Source of the DNA: Methylobacterium terricola
Lineage (GTDB): Bacteria > Pseudomonadota > Alphaproteobacteria > Rhizobiales > Beijerinckiaceae
Direction: 5' to 3'
Assembly (NCBI RefSeq): GCF_006151805.1
Contig: NZ_VDDA01000001.1
Location: forward strand, 310,001-374,000
DNA: 64,000 nucleotides
Shown: one piece after another, positions 16,461 to 25,182 of the stretch
Numbering within the stretch: the stretch's first letter is position 1
Layout of the letters: each line of letters starts with the position of its first letter
Translations under genes and position numbers: made by a program
Notes under the pieces: generated by a model
Told to the model about the DNA's origin: nothing
Database searches by the model: none
What the model saw: only the letters and a program-made list of their open reading frames with translations

Positions 16461-16489
16461 GGGCCGGCACCCGGGGACGGGGCCGGCCC
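16461..16489. terminator. Bidirectional terminator candidate
   Basis: Arms GGGCCGGC (16461-16468) and GCCGGCCC (16482-16489) in the 58-base gap between convergent genes ending at 16434 and 16493. Position and symmetry suggest it serves both. Confidence 0.6.
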
Positions 16490-16492
16490 TTC

Positions 16493-18262
16493 TCACGTCG
16501 GCACCCCGTCCTTCACCAGGATCCAGTCCTCGATCACCACGGCGTCGAGACCCGTCGTGGCGAACATCAGGATCGCGTCCTCGGCGGTGTGGAGGATCGG
16601 CTTGCCCATCACGTTGAAGCTGGTGTTGAGCAGGATCGGCACGCCGGTCCGCTCCGCGAAGGCGCGGATCAGGGCGGCATAGGCCGGGTTGCGCTCCTCG
16701 GTCACGCTCTGGAGCCGCCCGGTGCCGTCCTCGTGCACCACCGCCGGCACGTGGCGCCGCCTCTCCGGCCGCCAGACCAGGGTGCGCTCCATGTAGGGGC
16801 TGTCCTGGTAATCCTCGAACCAGTCCGGCCCGGCCTCGGCCAGGATCGAGGGCGCGAAGGGCCGGAACGCCTCGCGGTACTTCACCTTGCCGTTCAGGAT
16901 CGCCTTGGCGTCGGCCGGGCGCGGATCGGCCAGGATCGAGCGGTTGCCGAGCGCCCGGGGCCCGAACTCGGCCCGCCCCTGCACCCAGCCGACGAGCCCG
17001 CCCGCCGCCAGGATCCCGGCAGCGGCCTGCGTCACGCCGTCATGGCCGAGATGCCGGAGGCGCGGCTCCCAGCCGACCATCCGCTCCAGCGGCTCGGTCG
17101 AGACGCGGGAGCCGAGATAGGGGGTGGCGAGCCGGCCCGGGCCGGTCCAGCCCGGATGGTCCTCCTCGAAGGCGAGCCAGGCCGCGCCCAGCGCGTTGCC
17201 GTCGTCGGCGGGCGCCGAGGGAACGTGCAGCCGCTGGAAGGCGCTGCGCCCGAGCAGGCGGCCGTTGTAGGACGAGTTCAGGGCGCAGCCGCCGGTGACG
17301 ACGAGGTTCTCGTGCGGCGCCAGGCGCCCGGCCTCGGCGACCAGCACGTCCATCATCTCCGAGAACACCGCCTGGCCGCAGGCCGAGAGGTCGGCCCAGC
17401 CGTCCTCGCCGACATCCGCCGGGCGGCGGGCGCGGATCTCCCCGGCCACCGCCTGCACGGTGGCGGCATCCGAGAAGCGCAGGCGGCCGTTCTCGACCCG
17501 GTACAGGCGGCGCAGCAGCGCCATCAGGTCGGGATCGGTCCGGCCATAGGGGGCGAGCCCCATGATCTTCCATTCCTCGCCCTTGGCCTGGTCGAACCCG
17601 GCGAGGTCGGTGACGAGGCCGAAGAAGAAGCCGATCGATTCTCGGCCGCGATGGCGCTTGACCTCCGAGAGGCGGCCCGCCTCCATCCGGTAGATCGCCG
17701 AGGCTCCGGTCTCGCCCATGCCGTCGACGACGAGGCAGGTGGCGTCCCGGAACGGCGAGCCCCACAGCCCGTAGGCCGCGTGCGTCAGGTGGTGGGGGTA
17801 ACGGCGGAGATCCGCGATGGTCGAGCGGCCGCCATGCGCCCGGTCGAGGCCGAGCAGCGTGCCGTAGCCGGCCCGCCCCTGCGCCAGCGCCAGTTCGGCG
17901 ATGAAGGTGCGCTCCGACCGCTCGGGCACCAGCGAGCGGTTGAGGGCGGGGGAATGGCCCTTCAGCGCATCGAGCGCGAAGGCGCCGGTCGCCGCCTGGC
18001 CGGCGAGGTAGCGGCTGAAATCCGGGCCCCAGGTCGTGGCGATCACGAGTTCCGCGCCGGGCGGCAGGTGGGCCTTGAGCAGACCGGCCATGCGGGGCGC
18101 CGAATCCGGCTCGCAGTTCGGGGCGCGCTTGTATTGCAGGTAGCGCTCCGTCGCCTCGGCGAAGAGCACCGTGCCGTCCGGCCCGACCAGGGCGAGGGCC
18201 GGGTCGTGGAAGGTGGTGGCGAGGCCGAGATAATAGCGCATCGGGTCCGTTTGCATGCTCAC
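16493..18262 (-). CDS. Carbamoyltransferase (NodU/CmcH family)
   Basis: A 589-residue O-carbamoyltransferase-family protein, full length for the group. The Kae1-like N-terminal part has GLATTFHDPALALVGPDG, the metal-binding motif RYPHHLTHAAYGLWGSPF and the phosphate loop LVVDGMGETGAS. The C-terminal domain (about residues 400-589) has the conserved RAEFGPRALGNRSILADPR and FRPFAPSILAE. Members transfer a carbamoyl group from carbamoyl phosphate via a carbamoyl-adenylate to a hydroxyl of a sugar (NodU on Nod factors) or antibiotic (CmcH). No glycosyltransferase or natural-product gene is adjacent, so its acceptor is unknown. The start is a GTG at 18262; an ATG 7 codons in (18241) is equally plausible. 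Confidence 0.9.
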   Translation of the reverse strand: MSMQTDPMRYYLGLATTFHDPALALVGPDGTVLFAEATERYLQYKRAPNCEPDSAPRMAGLLKAHLPPGAELVIATTWGPDFSRYLAGQAATGAFALDALKGHSPALNRSLVPERSERTFIAELALAQGRAGYGTLLGLDRAHGGRSTIADLRRYPHHLTHAAYGLWGSPFRDATCLVVDGMGETGASAIYRMEAGRLSEVKRHRGRESIGFFFGLVTDLAGFDQAKGEEWKIMGLAPYGRTDPDLMALLRRLYRVENGRLRFSDAATVQAVAGEIRARRPADVGEDGWADLSACGQAVFSEMMDVLVAEAGRLAPHENLVVTGGCALNSSYNGRLLGRSAFQRLHVPSAPADDGNALGAAWLAFEEDHPGWTGPGRLATPYLGSRVSTEPLERMVGWEPRLRHLGHDGVTQAAAGILAAGGLVGWVQGRAEFGPRALGNRSILADPRPADAKAILNGKVKYREAFRPFAPSILAEAGPDWFEDYQDSPYMERTLVWRPERRRHVPAVVHEDGTGRLQSVTEERNPAYAALIRAFAERTGVPILLNTSFNVMGKPILHTAEDAILMFATTGLDAVVIEDWILVKDGVPT

Positions 18263-18475
18263 GATGCCGCTCTAACAGCCTCGGCTCCGGGTGTCAGGCC
18301 GGGCCCGAGCGTTGCGCGGGCGCATCGGGGGGCGGCTGTCGCTGCGTGATCGCGCCGGATTTCGTCCGCGTTTCCGATGACGATATGCTAGCGCAGTCAT
18401 TGGGGTACGGCCTGCCGGGCCGTCGGACGAACACAAGGGCGGCGCCCCCTGGCGGGGCGGCACGGACGGCTGAAG

Positions 18476-21400
18476 GTGCGCGACATCCTGACCGCCCTGG
18501 CGGGCCTCGTCATCCTGATCCTCGCCGCGGCCCTGGTCGCGCCGCCCTTCATCCCGTGGGAATCCTACCGCACCGCCTTCGACGCGGCGCTCAGCCGTTC
18601 CCTCGGCGTCGAGGCCCATAGCGACGGCCGGCTCGAGGTGCGCCTCCTGCCCTCGCCGCGCCTGCGGATCGACCACCTCAGGCTCTCGACCGGGCGCGAC
18701 CGCCCGTCCCTCGATGCCCGCTTCGTCAAGGCCGAGATCGCCCTGACCCCGCTCCTGGCGGGCGAGATCCGCTTCACCGAGACCCGGATCGGCCGCGGCG
18801 AGGTCACCCTGCCGATGACCGAGGCCGGGGGCTTCCGGCCGCTGCCGGACCTCCTGACCGACGGCCGCGATCTGGCGGTCGAAGACCTGCGGGTGTCGCA
18901 GCTCCTCGTCACCACCCGGGTGGCCGCGACCGGGCGCACCGATCAGGTCTATGCCGAGACCGTCCGGCTCTCGGCGCCGCGCCTCGCCGGGCCGTGGCGG
19001 GTGGAGGGCCAGGTCGAGGCGGTGCCGTTCCGCCTCACCACCGGCACTCCCGGGCCCGACGGGGCGTTGCCGGTGAAGCTCGGGACGGGGGGCGACACGG
19101 TGCCCCGGCTCGACCTCGACGCCCGGGTGACGATCGCCGACGGCGTGCCGGAGGCTTCCGGCACGGCCCGCCTGGTGGTCGGGCCGCCGGCTCAGGCGGC
19201 GGGCGCGGCCCTGCCGTTCTCAGCGCAGGGCGGGTTCAAGGCGAAGGGCCGCCTCGCCACCTTCGAGGCCCTGGCCGTCGAGGTTCCGGGTGAGGCGCCC
19301 CTGCGCCTCACCGGCCGCGGCAGCATCGACCTCGCGAATGCCCGCGCCGCGCTGAGCCTGGACGCCCGGCGCCTCGACCTCGACGGCTTCCTGATGAGTG
19401 CCACCGGGCAGGCCCTGCTCGGCCGCGGCCTGTCGCCCGCCGCGCTGCCGGGCACCCTCGCCCTCGACGTCGCGGTCGACAGCCTGACGCTCGCCCGCGA
19501 GGAATGGAGCGGCGCGGGCTTGAGCGCCACGATCCGGCCCTCCGGTGCGGTGACGCTGCGGCGCCTCGCCGGTACCGCCGCGGGCGGCCTGACGCTGGGC
19601 TTGTCCGGCGACGTGACGCCGAGCGGCGGCTTCTCGGGCCACGCCGCCCTCGATGCCCCGGCCTCGGACCGGCTCGCGCGCCTGCTCGACCGGATCGGCC
19701 TCGGCGGCCCGCTCACCGGGCTCCTCGACGGCCGGCCGTTCTCGGCCGAGGCCGACGTGGCCGCCGCCCTGCCGGTCCTGTCGGTGCGCAACGCCCGGGT
19801 GGCGCTGGGAACGGCGCGGATCACCGGCTCGGCCCGCTACAGCCCGGCCGGTCCCGACCAGGCCCGGCCGCGCTTCGACGCCCAGATCATCGCCGACGGG
19901 CTCGACGTGGCGGAGCTGCCGCCGATGCGCGGGGCGATCGCCGCCCTGCACGACCACGATGTCGGCCTGACGCTCCTCGCCCGCGACCTGCGCTACGGCC
20001 CGACCGGGACGAAGACCGGCGAGATCGCCGCCAGCCTGCAATCCGAGGGCGCCGCGCTCCGCCTCGACAGCCTGGAGGTGCGCGACCTCGCCGGGGCCCG
20101 GGCCAGCCTCTCGGGCCGGATCGGCGCCGACGGGGCCGGGCGGATCGCCGGGCGGGTGAGCGCCCCGGTCGCCGCCCCGCTGATCGACCTCGTCTCGCGC
20201 ACCTTCGTCGACGAGGCGCGGCTGCTGCCGGGCTTCCTGCGCGACGGCCCGGTCGCCCTCGACGTGACGCTGGAGCGCGGCCCGGGGTCGGAGGAGGGCA
20301 CCCTGCACGGCGAGGCCCGCGGCAGCGCTGCCGGCGGCCGTCTCGCCCTGACCCTCGCCGCCCAGGCCGGGCGCCTCGACGGTCTCGACGCGCGCCTCGA
20401 CGGCGTGGCCTCCGGTCGCTGGCTCGGCCGGCCCGACGACCCGGCGCTCGCCACCCCGGCGACCCTGCATCTCGCCGGGCGCCGGCCGGCGGCGGACGCC
20501 CCGTTGAGCCTGACCCTCGATGCCGGCATCGCCGGGGCGACGGTCGGGACGGCAAGGCCGCTGATCCTGCCGGCGAGCGGCGGCCCGCTCCAGGACGGCG
20601 CGCTGACCCTGGCCGCGCCCGACCTGCGGCCGCTCGCCGGCCTGCTCGGCCGCGCCGCCACCCCGCCGGAGCCGGTGCCGGCGCGGCTGACCTTGGGCTT
20701 CTCCCGCAGCGGCGAGACCCCGCGCCTCGCCGTGACCGGCACGCTGGCGGGATCGGCGGTCGAGGCGACGCTGACCCGGTCGGCGGGGGACGAGATCGCC
20801 GGCAGCATCTCGCTCGAGCGGCTCTCCCTGCCCTGGCTCGCCGAGGCCCTGGTGCTGAATCCCGGGGGGGCGCCGGCCGGACCGGATTCCTGGTCCGCCG
20901 CCCGGTTCGGCCCGACCCCGGCGGCGCCCGCCACCGGCCAGGTCGCGATGACCGTGCGCCGCCTCGATCTCGGCCGCGGCCTCGCGGCGGACTGGGCGCG
21001 GTTCGATCTCGGGCTCGGTCGCGACGGCCTCTCGGTCCGCGACTTCGGCGCCGGCCTCGCCCGCGGGCGGCTCTCCGGCAGCGCCACCCTGGCGCGCCAG
21101 GGCGCCCAGGCGACGCTCGCCGCGGAAGGCAGCCTGACCGCGGCGGCGCTGCCCCCGCTCACCGGCGGCGACGCGGTGCGGGGCCAGGTCTCGCTGCGTC
21201 TGCGCCTCGGCGGCGCCGGCGACAGCACCGCCGCCCTCGTCGGCAACCTCGCCGGCAGCGGCGCCCTCGACCTCGCCGGGCTGACCCTGCGCGACCTCGA
21301 CCCGGCGGCCGTGCAACGGGCGCTGACCCGGCTCTTGTCGGAGGAGGACCCGCTGCGGTCGGGCCGCGTCGAGCGGGTGGTGTCGGAGGAGTTCGACCGC

Positions 21401-22051
21401 GGGCCGCTGGTCATCGCCGGGCCGGTCTCGGTCCCGGCCTCGATGGTCGGCGGGGTGCTGCGCACCGGCGGCCTGTCCCTCGATCTCGGTCCGGCGACCT
21501 GGAGCGGCTTGGTGCAGGTCGACCTGAAATCCCTGCGCCTCGACGCCCGCGGTACCTTCACCGCCACGGCGACGCCCCGGGCCTGGACGGCGCCGGCGCC
21601 GACCCTCGGCCTCGCCCTCGTCGGACCGCTCGCCCGGCCGCAGCGGGAGCTCGACCTCGTCCCGCTCAGCAACGTGCTGGCGGCGGTGGTGCTGCAGCGC
21701 GAGCTCGACAAGATCGAGACCGTCGAGGCCGACCGCAACGAACTCGCCCGCCGCCGCAGCCGCCTAGAGATGGACCGCGCCCGTGCGATCGATGACGCGC
21801 GGCAGGTCCGGCAGCGGGCGGAGGAGGCAAGGGCCGAGGCCGCGCGGGCCGAGGCGGCAAGGGTTGAAGCGGCAAGGGTTGAAGCGGCAAGGGCTGAAGC
21901 GGCAAGGGTTGAAGCAGCGAAGGCTCAAGCGGCGAAGGCTGAAGCGGCGAGGGCCGCCGAGGCCGCGCGGGCCGCGGACGCAGCCCGCAGGGCCGAGGAG
22001 GAGGCGTCGCGTCGGCAGGGCGGCGCACCGGACGCGGAGACTTCGCAATAA
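18476..22051 (+). CDS. AsmA family protein with alanine-rich coiled-coil tail
   Basis: A 1191-residue member of the AsmA family, whose members anchor in the inner membrane and extend across the periplasm, with roles in lipid transport and outer-membrane assembly. Residues 4-24 are a membrane helix (LTALAGLVILILAAALVAPP), followed by the family start IPWESYRTAFDAALSRSLG and VRLLPSPRLRIDHLRL. The AsmA C-terminal domain includes LSLRLRLGGAGDSTAALVGNLAGSG and AVQRALTRLLSEEDPLRSG. After about residue 1080 comes a charged coiled-coil tail in which EAAR/EAAK units repeat roughly 12 times, then QGGAPDAETSQ. The start is GTG 18476. It appears monocistronic. Confidence 0.88.
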   Translation: MRDILTALAGLVILILAAALVAPPFIPWESYRTAFDAALSRSLGVEAHSDGRLEVRLLPSPRLRIDHLRLSTGRDRPSLDARFVKAEIALTPLLAGEIRFTETRIGRGEVTLPMTEAGGFRPLPDLLTDGRDLAVEDLRVSQLLVTTRVAATGRTDQVYAETVRLSAPRLAGPWRVEGQVEAVPFRLTTGTPGPDGALPVKLGTGGDTVPRLDLDARVTIADGVPEASGTARLVVGPPAQAAGAALPFSAQGGFKAKGRLATFEALAVEVPGEAPLRLTGRGSIDLANARAALSLDARRLDLDGFLMSATGQALLGRGLSPAALPGTLALDVAVDSLTLAREEWSGAGLSATIRPSGAVTLRRLAGTAAGGLTLGLSGDVTPSGGFSGHAALDAPASDRLARLLDRIGLGGPLTGLLDGRPFSAEADVAAALPVLSVRNARVALGTARITGSARYSPAGPDQARPRFDAQIIADGLDVAELPPMRGAIAALHDHDVGLTLLARDLRYGPTGTKTGEIAASLQSEGAALRLDSLEVRDLAGARASLSGRIGADGAGRIAGRVSAPVAAPLIDLVSRTFVDEARLLPGFLRDGPVALDVTLERGPGSEEGTLHGEARGSAAGGRLALTLAAQAGRLDGLDARLDGVASGRWLGRPDDPALATPATLHLAGRRPAADAPLSLTLDAGIAGATVGTARPLILPASGGPLQDGALTLAAPDLRPLAGLLGRAATPPEPVPARLTLGFSRSGETPRLAVTGTLAGSAVEATLTRSAGDEIAGSISLERLSLPWLAEALVLNPGGAPAGPDSWSAARFGPTPAAPATGQVAMTVRRLDLGRGLAADWARFDLGLGRDGLSVRDFGAGLARGRLSGSATLARQGAQATLAAEGSLTAAALPPLTGGDAVRGQVSLRLRLGGAGDSTAALVGNLAGSGALDLAGLTLRDLDPAAVQRALTRLLSEEDPLRSGRVERVVSEEFDRGPLVIAGPVSVPASMVGGVLRTGGLSLDLGPATWSGLVQVDLKSLRLDARGTFTATATPRAWTAPAPTLGLALVGPLARPQRELDLVPLSNVLAAVVLQRELDKIETVEADRNELARRRSRLEMDRARAIDDARQVRQRAEEARAEAARAEAARVEAARVEAARAEAARVEAAKAQAAKAEAARAAEAARAADAARRAEEEASRRQGGAPDAETSQ
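21851..21950 (+). repeat. 15-base tandem repeats inside the AsmA-like gene
   Basis: About seven imperfect copies of a 15-base unit (GCGGCAAGGGTTGAA) coding for AARVE/AARAE. They use GAA and GTT codons, unlike the GAG/GTC used in the rest of the gene, so the block probably arose by recent slippage-type expansion and its copy number may vary between strains. Confidence 0.75.
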
Positions 22052-22075
22052 GCCTGCCGGGGACCCCTAAGCCCC

Positions 22076-22279
22076 TCACGCCTCCGGCACCAACCGCCCG
22101 GCGAAGGTCAAGCACAGGCACGCCGCCCCGAGGACGAACTCCCAGCGCCGGATGTCGCCGCCGATCGACGCCACCACCGCCTGCCCGATCAGGACGATCC
22201 CGACGAGGGGCGGCACGACCGTGAGGACGAGGCGCAAGGTCCGGCGCCAGCCCCAGGCGGAGGATCGGTCCGTCGTCAT
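22076..22279 (-). CDS. Small two-helix membrane protein, unknown function
   Basis: A 67-residue hypothetical protein with two predicted membrane helices: TLRLVLTVVPPLVGIVLIGQ (about residues 14-33) and FVLGAACLCLTFAGRLV (about 48-64). It starts with a basic cytoplasmic segment, MTTDRSSAWGWRR. No family was recognised. It is convergent with the AsmA-like gene, whose stop is 24 bases away. ATG 22279 is chosen as the only start that leaves a compact two-helix protein; the frame is open upstream to 22525 without protein-like codons. Confidence 0.5.
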   Translation of the reverse strand: MTTDRSSAWGWRRTLRLVLTVVPPLVGIVLIGQAVVASIGGDIRRWEFVLGAACLCLTFAGRLVPEA

Positions 22280-22542
22280 CGCCCGCTCCACGCCGGCCCG
22301 GAGCGGGCGCTCGCGGCCGGCCGGGAACAGGGGTCGATCATGTGCCGCTCCGGGGCGCGCGGGTCCGCTCGGGACGGAGGTGGCGCGCGACCCCCGGCCG
22401 GTCAAGCCGCACCGGGCGTGACGCAGGCCGGGGAAACGCCGCCAGCGACCGGGTGACCCGTGCTTCCGCCTCTGTCGCGCGCGACGTTTCCCGCTTATCA
22501 GGAGCCGGACCGCGCTCCGCCCCATCCTCCGACCGGACCGTC

Positions 22543-24267
22543 ATGCTCAAGGCCTTCCTCGCCTATTACCGGCCGTACCGGGCCCTGTTCCTCGTCGATT
22601 TCGGCTGCGCCATCCTCTCGGGCCTGCTCGAGCTCGGCTTCCCGATGGCGGTGAAGGCCTTCGTCGACGTGCTGCTGCCGCGCCAGGACTGGAGCCTGAT
22701 CCTGCTGGCCGCGGCCGGGCTGACCCTGCTCTACGTCGCCAATGCGGGGCTGATGGTGGTGGTGACCTACTGGGGCCACGTGCTCGGCATCAACATCGAG
22801 ACCACGATGCGGGCCCGCGCCTTCGACCACCTGCAGACGCTGTCGTTCCGGTTCTTCGACAACCAGAAGACCGGCCACCTCGTCGCCCGGGTGACGAAGG
22901 ACCTGGAGGAGATCGGCGAGGTCGCCCATCACGGGCCCGAGGACCTGTTCATCGCCGTGATGACGCTGATCGGCGCCTTCGGGCTGATGCTCTATGTCCA
23001 TCCGCCGCTGGCGCTGATGACCGCCGCGATCCTGCCGGTCATCGCCTTCGTCACCGTGCGCTACGGCGGCCGCATGACGCGGAACTGGCAGGCGCAGTAC
23101 GGCCGGGTCGGGGCCTTCAACGCCCGCATCGAGGAGAATGTCGGCGGCATCCGGGTGGTGAAGGCCTTCGCCAACGAGGCCCACGAGCGGCGCCTCTTCG
23201 CCGCCGACAACGCGCGCTACCGGGCGACCAAGCTCGAGGCCTACAAGATCATGGCGGCGAGCCTGTCGCTCAACTATCTCGGCATGCGCCTCGTCCAGAT
23301 CGTGGTGCTCGTCGGCGGCGCTGCCTATGTGGTGCGGGGCGATCTCAGCCCCGGCGGCTTCGTCGGCTTCCTGCTCCTCGTCGGGGTGTTCTACCGGCCG
23401 CTGGAGAAGATCAGCGCGGTGGTCGAGACCTATCCCAAAGGCATCGCGGGCTTTCGCCGCTACCTGGCCCTGCTCGCCACCGCGCCCGACATCGTCGACC
23501 GGCCCGGCGCGGTCGCGGTGCCGCTCACGGGCGAGATCCGCTTCGAGGGCGTGCGCTTCGGCTACGGCGACGGCCGCCCGGTGCTCGATCGTGTCGACCT
23601 CGCCGTGCGCGCGGGCGAGACCGTCGCTTTCGTCGGGCCGTCGGGCGCCGGCAAGACCACGCTCTGCTCGCTGGTGCCGCGCTTCTACGACGTCGAGGGC
23701 GGGCGCATCACGATCGACGGCCACGACATCCGCGACCTGACCCTCGCCTCGCTGCGCGGCCAGATCGGCATCGTGCAGCAGGACGTGTTCCTGTTCGCCG
23801 GGACGATCCGCGAGAACATCGCCTATGGCCGGCTCGACGCGAGCGAGGCCGAGATCCGGCAGGCGGCGCACCGGGCCCGCCTCGACACCCTGATCGAGAC
23901 GCTGCCGGACGGGCTCGACACGGTGGTGGGCGAGCGCGGCGTCAAGCTCTCGGGCGGGCAGAAGCAGCGCCTGGCGATCGCCCGGGTCTTTCTCAAGAAC
24001 CCGCCGATCCTGATCCTCGACGAGGCGACCTCGGCCCTCGACACCCAGACCGAGCGCGAGATCCAGCAGGCGCTCGCGGAACTGACCATCGGCCGCACGA
24101 CCCTCGTCATCGCCCACCGCCTCGCCACCATCCGGCACGCCGACCGCATCGCCGTGGTGTCGAACGGGCGCATCCTCGAGCAGGGCTCGCACGAGGCGCT
24201 GGTGGCAGCCGACGGCGCCTACCGGCGCCTGCACGCGGCGCAAGCCGGCATCGTCGCCGCGGAGTAG
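22543..24267 (+). CDS. MsbA-like ABC exporter (fused permease and ATPase)
   Basis: A 574-residue half-transporter with an N-terminal six-helix ABC_membrane domain (about residues 15-300) and a C-terminal ATPase. The Walker A motif is GPSGAGKTT (about 366), Q-loop IGIVQQDVFLFAGTIRENI, signature LSGGQKQRLAIARVF (about 470), Walker B ILILDEATSALD (about 488) and H-loop VIAHRLATIRHAD. It works as a homodimer in the inner membrane, exporting a lipid or hydrophobic compound; lipid A, as for MsbA, is only one option. ATG 22543 is chosen as the start of MLKAFLAYYRPYRALFLVDF, the normal N-terminus. No partner gene is adjacent. Confidence 0.92.
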   Translation: MLKAFLAYYRPYRALFLVDFGCAILSGLLELGFPMAVKAFVDVLLPRQDWSLILLAAAGLTLLYVANAGLMVVVTYWGHVLGINIETTMRARAFDHLQTLSFRFFDNQKTGHLVARVTKDLEEIGEVAHHGPEDLFIAVMTLIGAFGLMLYVHPPLALMTAAILPVIAFVTVRYGGRMTRNWQAQYGRVGAFNARIEENVGGIRVVKAFANEAHERRLFAADNARYRATKLEAYKIMAASLSLNYLGMRLVQIVVLVGGAAYVVRGDLSPGGFVGFLLLVGVFYRPLEKISAVVETYPKGIAGFRRYLALLATAPDIVDRPGAVAVPLTGEIRFEGVRFGYGDGRPVLDRVDLAVRAGETVAFVGPSGAGKTTLCSLVPRFYDVEGGRITIDGHDIRDLTLASLRGQIGIVQQDVFLFAGTIRENIAYGRLDASEAEIRQAAHRARLDTLIETLPDGLDTVVGERGVKLSGGQKQRLAIARVFLKNPPILILDEATSALDTQTEREIQQALAELTIGRTTLVIAHRLATIRHADRIAVVSNGRILEQGSHEALVAADGAYRRLHAAQAGIVAAE

Positions 24268-24288
24268 CGGGACCGGATGAGGGGAGGG

Positions 24289-24585
24289 TCAGTGCGAGGC
24301 GGTGTGGAGCGCCCAGACGTCTTCCTCGACGTCGAGCAGCGTCTCGTGGACTTGCCGCGCCATGGCGAGCGCCGCCTCGTCGCTCGTCGCCGCGCCGGAG
24401 AAGCGGGCGATGACCGCGAGCGACTCGACCGACAGGGCCTGCCGGAAGCGGGCGAATCCGCCCGGGCACTCGGCCTCGTAGGAGAGGGCAAGATCGCGCA
24501 GCACGTGCGTGACCAGGGCCGCGACAGGCGCGGGGGCGGGAGGGCGGCCCTCGGCGGCCACCGGCAGGTCGAGATTCAGGATCAT
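24289..24585 (-). CDS. Hypothetical protein
   Basis: A 98-residue open frame with protein-like codon use, convergent with the exporter gene 21 bases away. The sequence is mildly acidic and predicted mostly helical: PVAALVTHVLRDLALSYEAE, FRQALSVESLAVIARFSGA, and EAALAMARQVHETLLDVEED. No signal peptide, membrane helix or known motif is visible and no family was recognised. A TTG/ATG choice does not arise because the only good start is the ATG at 24585. Confidence 0.5.
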   Translation of the reverse strand: MILNLDLPVAAEGRPPAPAPVAALVTHVLRDLALSYEAECPGGFARFRQALSVESLAVIARFSGAATSDEAALAMARQVHETLLDVEEDVWALHTASH

Positions 24586-25182
24586 ACTCGCGCAAGTAGT
24601 GCCTGCAACACGCCAGACATACCCGGGCTTACAGCCTAGGCCGCCTGGGATAATGCGCGACGGCGCGCGCGCCGATCGCGGCCGATCCGATGAGGCATCG
24701 CCCGTCCTCCCGCGTCCCGCGCCGCAGGTTTTTCCGATCCCGAACGGTCATGGCGTCCGCCCATCCGCCGGTCGGACCGCCGTCATTCCCATCGCATGAT
24801 TAATCTTCGGTCACCGACATGGGAAAAATTTTCGCGGTTATCGGGGATGCGGCATCGGCCGAGGCGAGGCGGCGGTCACGGAGGGCCGGCGCGTCGTCCT
24901 CGTCGGGCTCGGCACCGGAGGCGACGTCCTGCCGGTGATCGCGCTCGGTGCGGCATGGCGGGTGAGGGGGCGCTGTCCGCCGCGCCGCCGCCGGTCCGGC
25001 CACCGATCCCGGATCTCGGTCCGCTGACGCATCGGTCGTCCGGAACAGGGGCGGCCTACGGGGAACCGGGAGATGGCCAGCGTCGAGCCGCGTAAACGGC
25101 ATGGCCCGCTCCGTTCGGGTTCCTGCTTCTGAATCGTCGTGCCGCCGATCCGGTCATCGCGGCGGCCAGCGATGCCGGGCGG
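24586..25182. other. Intergenic region holding a gene remnant
   Basis: About 600 bases without an intact gene. One open frame (24875-24970) reads as the first strand and helix of a glycosyltransferase and then loses similarity. Two AT-rich patches at about 24795-24845 look promoter-like. The open frames on either strand otherwise lack protein character. Confidence 0.5.
24875..24970 (+). pseudogene. Remnant of a GT1/GT28-type glycosyltransferase N-terminus
   Basis: Translation gives EGRRVVLVGLGTGGDVLPVI followed by ALGAAWRVRG. This is the N-terminal beta-strand, glycine-rich loop and first helix of UDP-glycosyltransferases of the YjiC/MurG-like group (typical pattern: V-L-x-x-x-G-T-x-G-D-V-x-P). 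No start codon precedes it in frame. Similarity stops at about 24970, where the expected next strand is replaced by Arg-rich out-of-frame sequence. A deletion or frameshift appears to have destroyed the rest, which is absent from the following 200 bases. Confidence 0.5.

Noticed and set aside
24796-25095. 99-codon open frame in the gap after the exporter gene
   Set aside because: Arginine-rich out-of-frame reading of the glycosyltransferase remnant; no protein-like composition.
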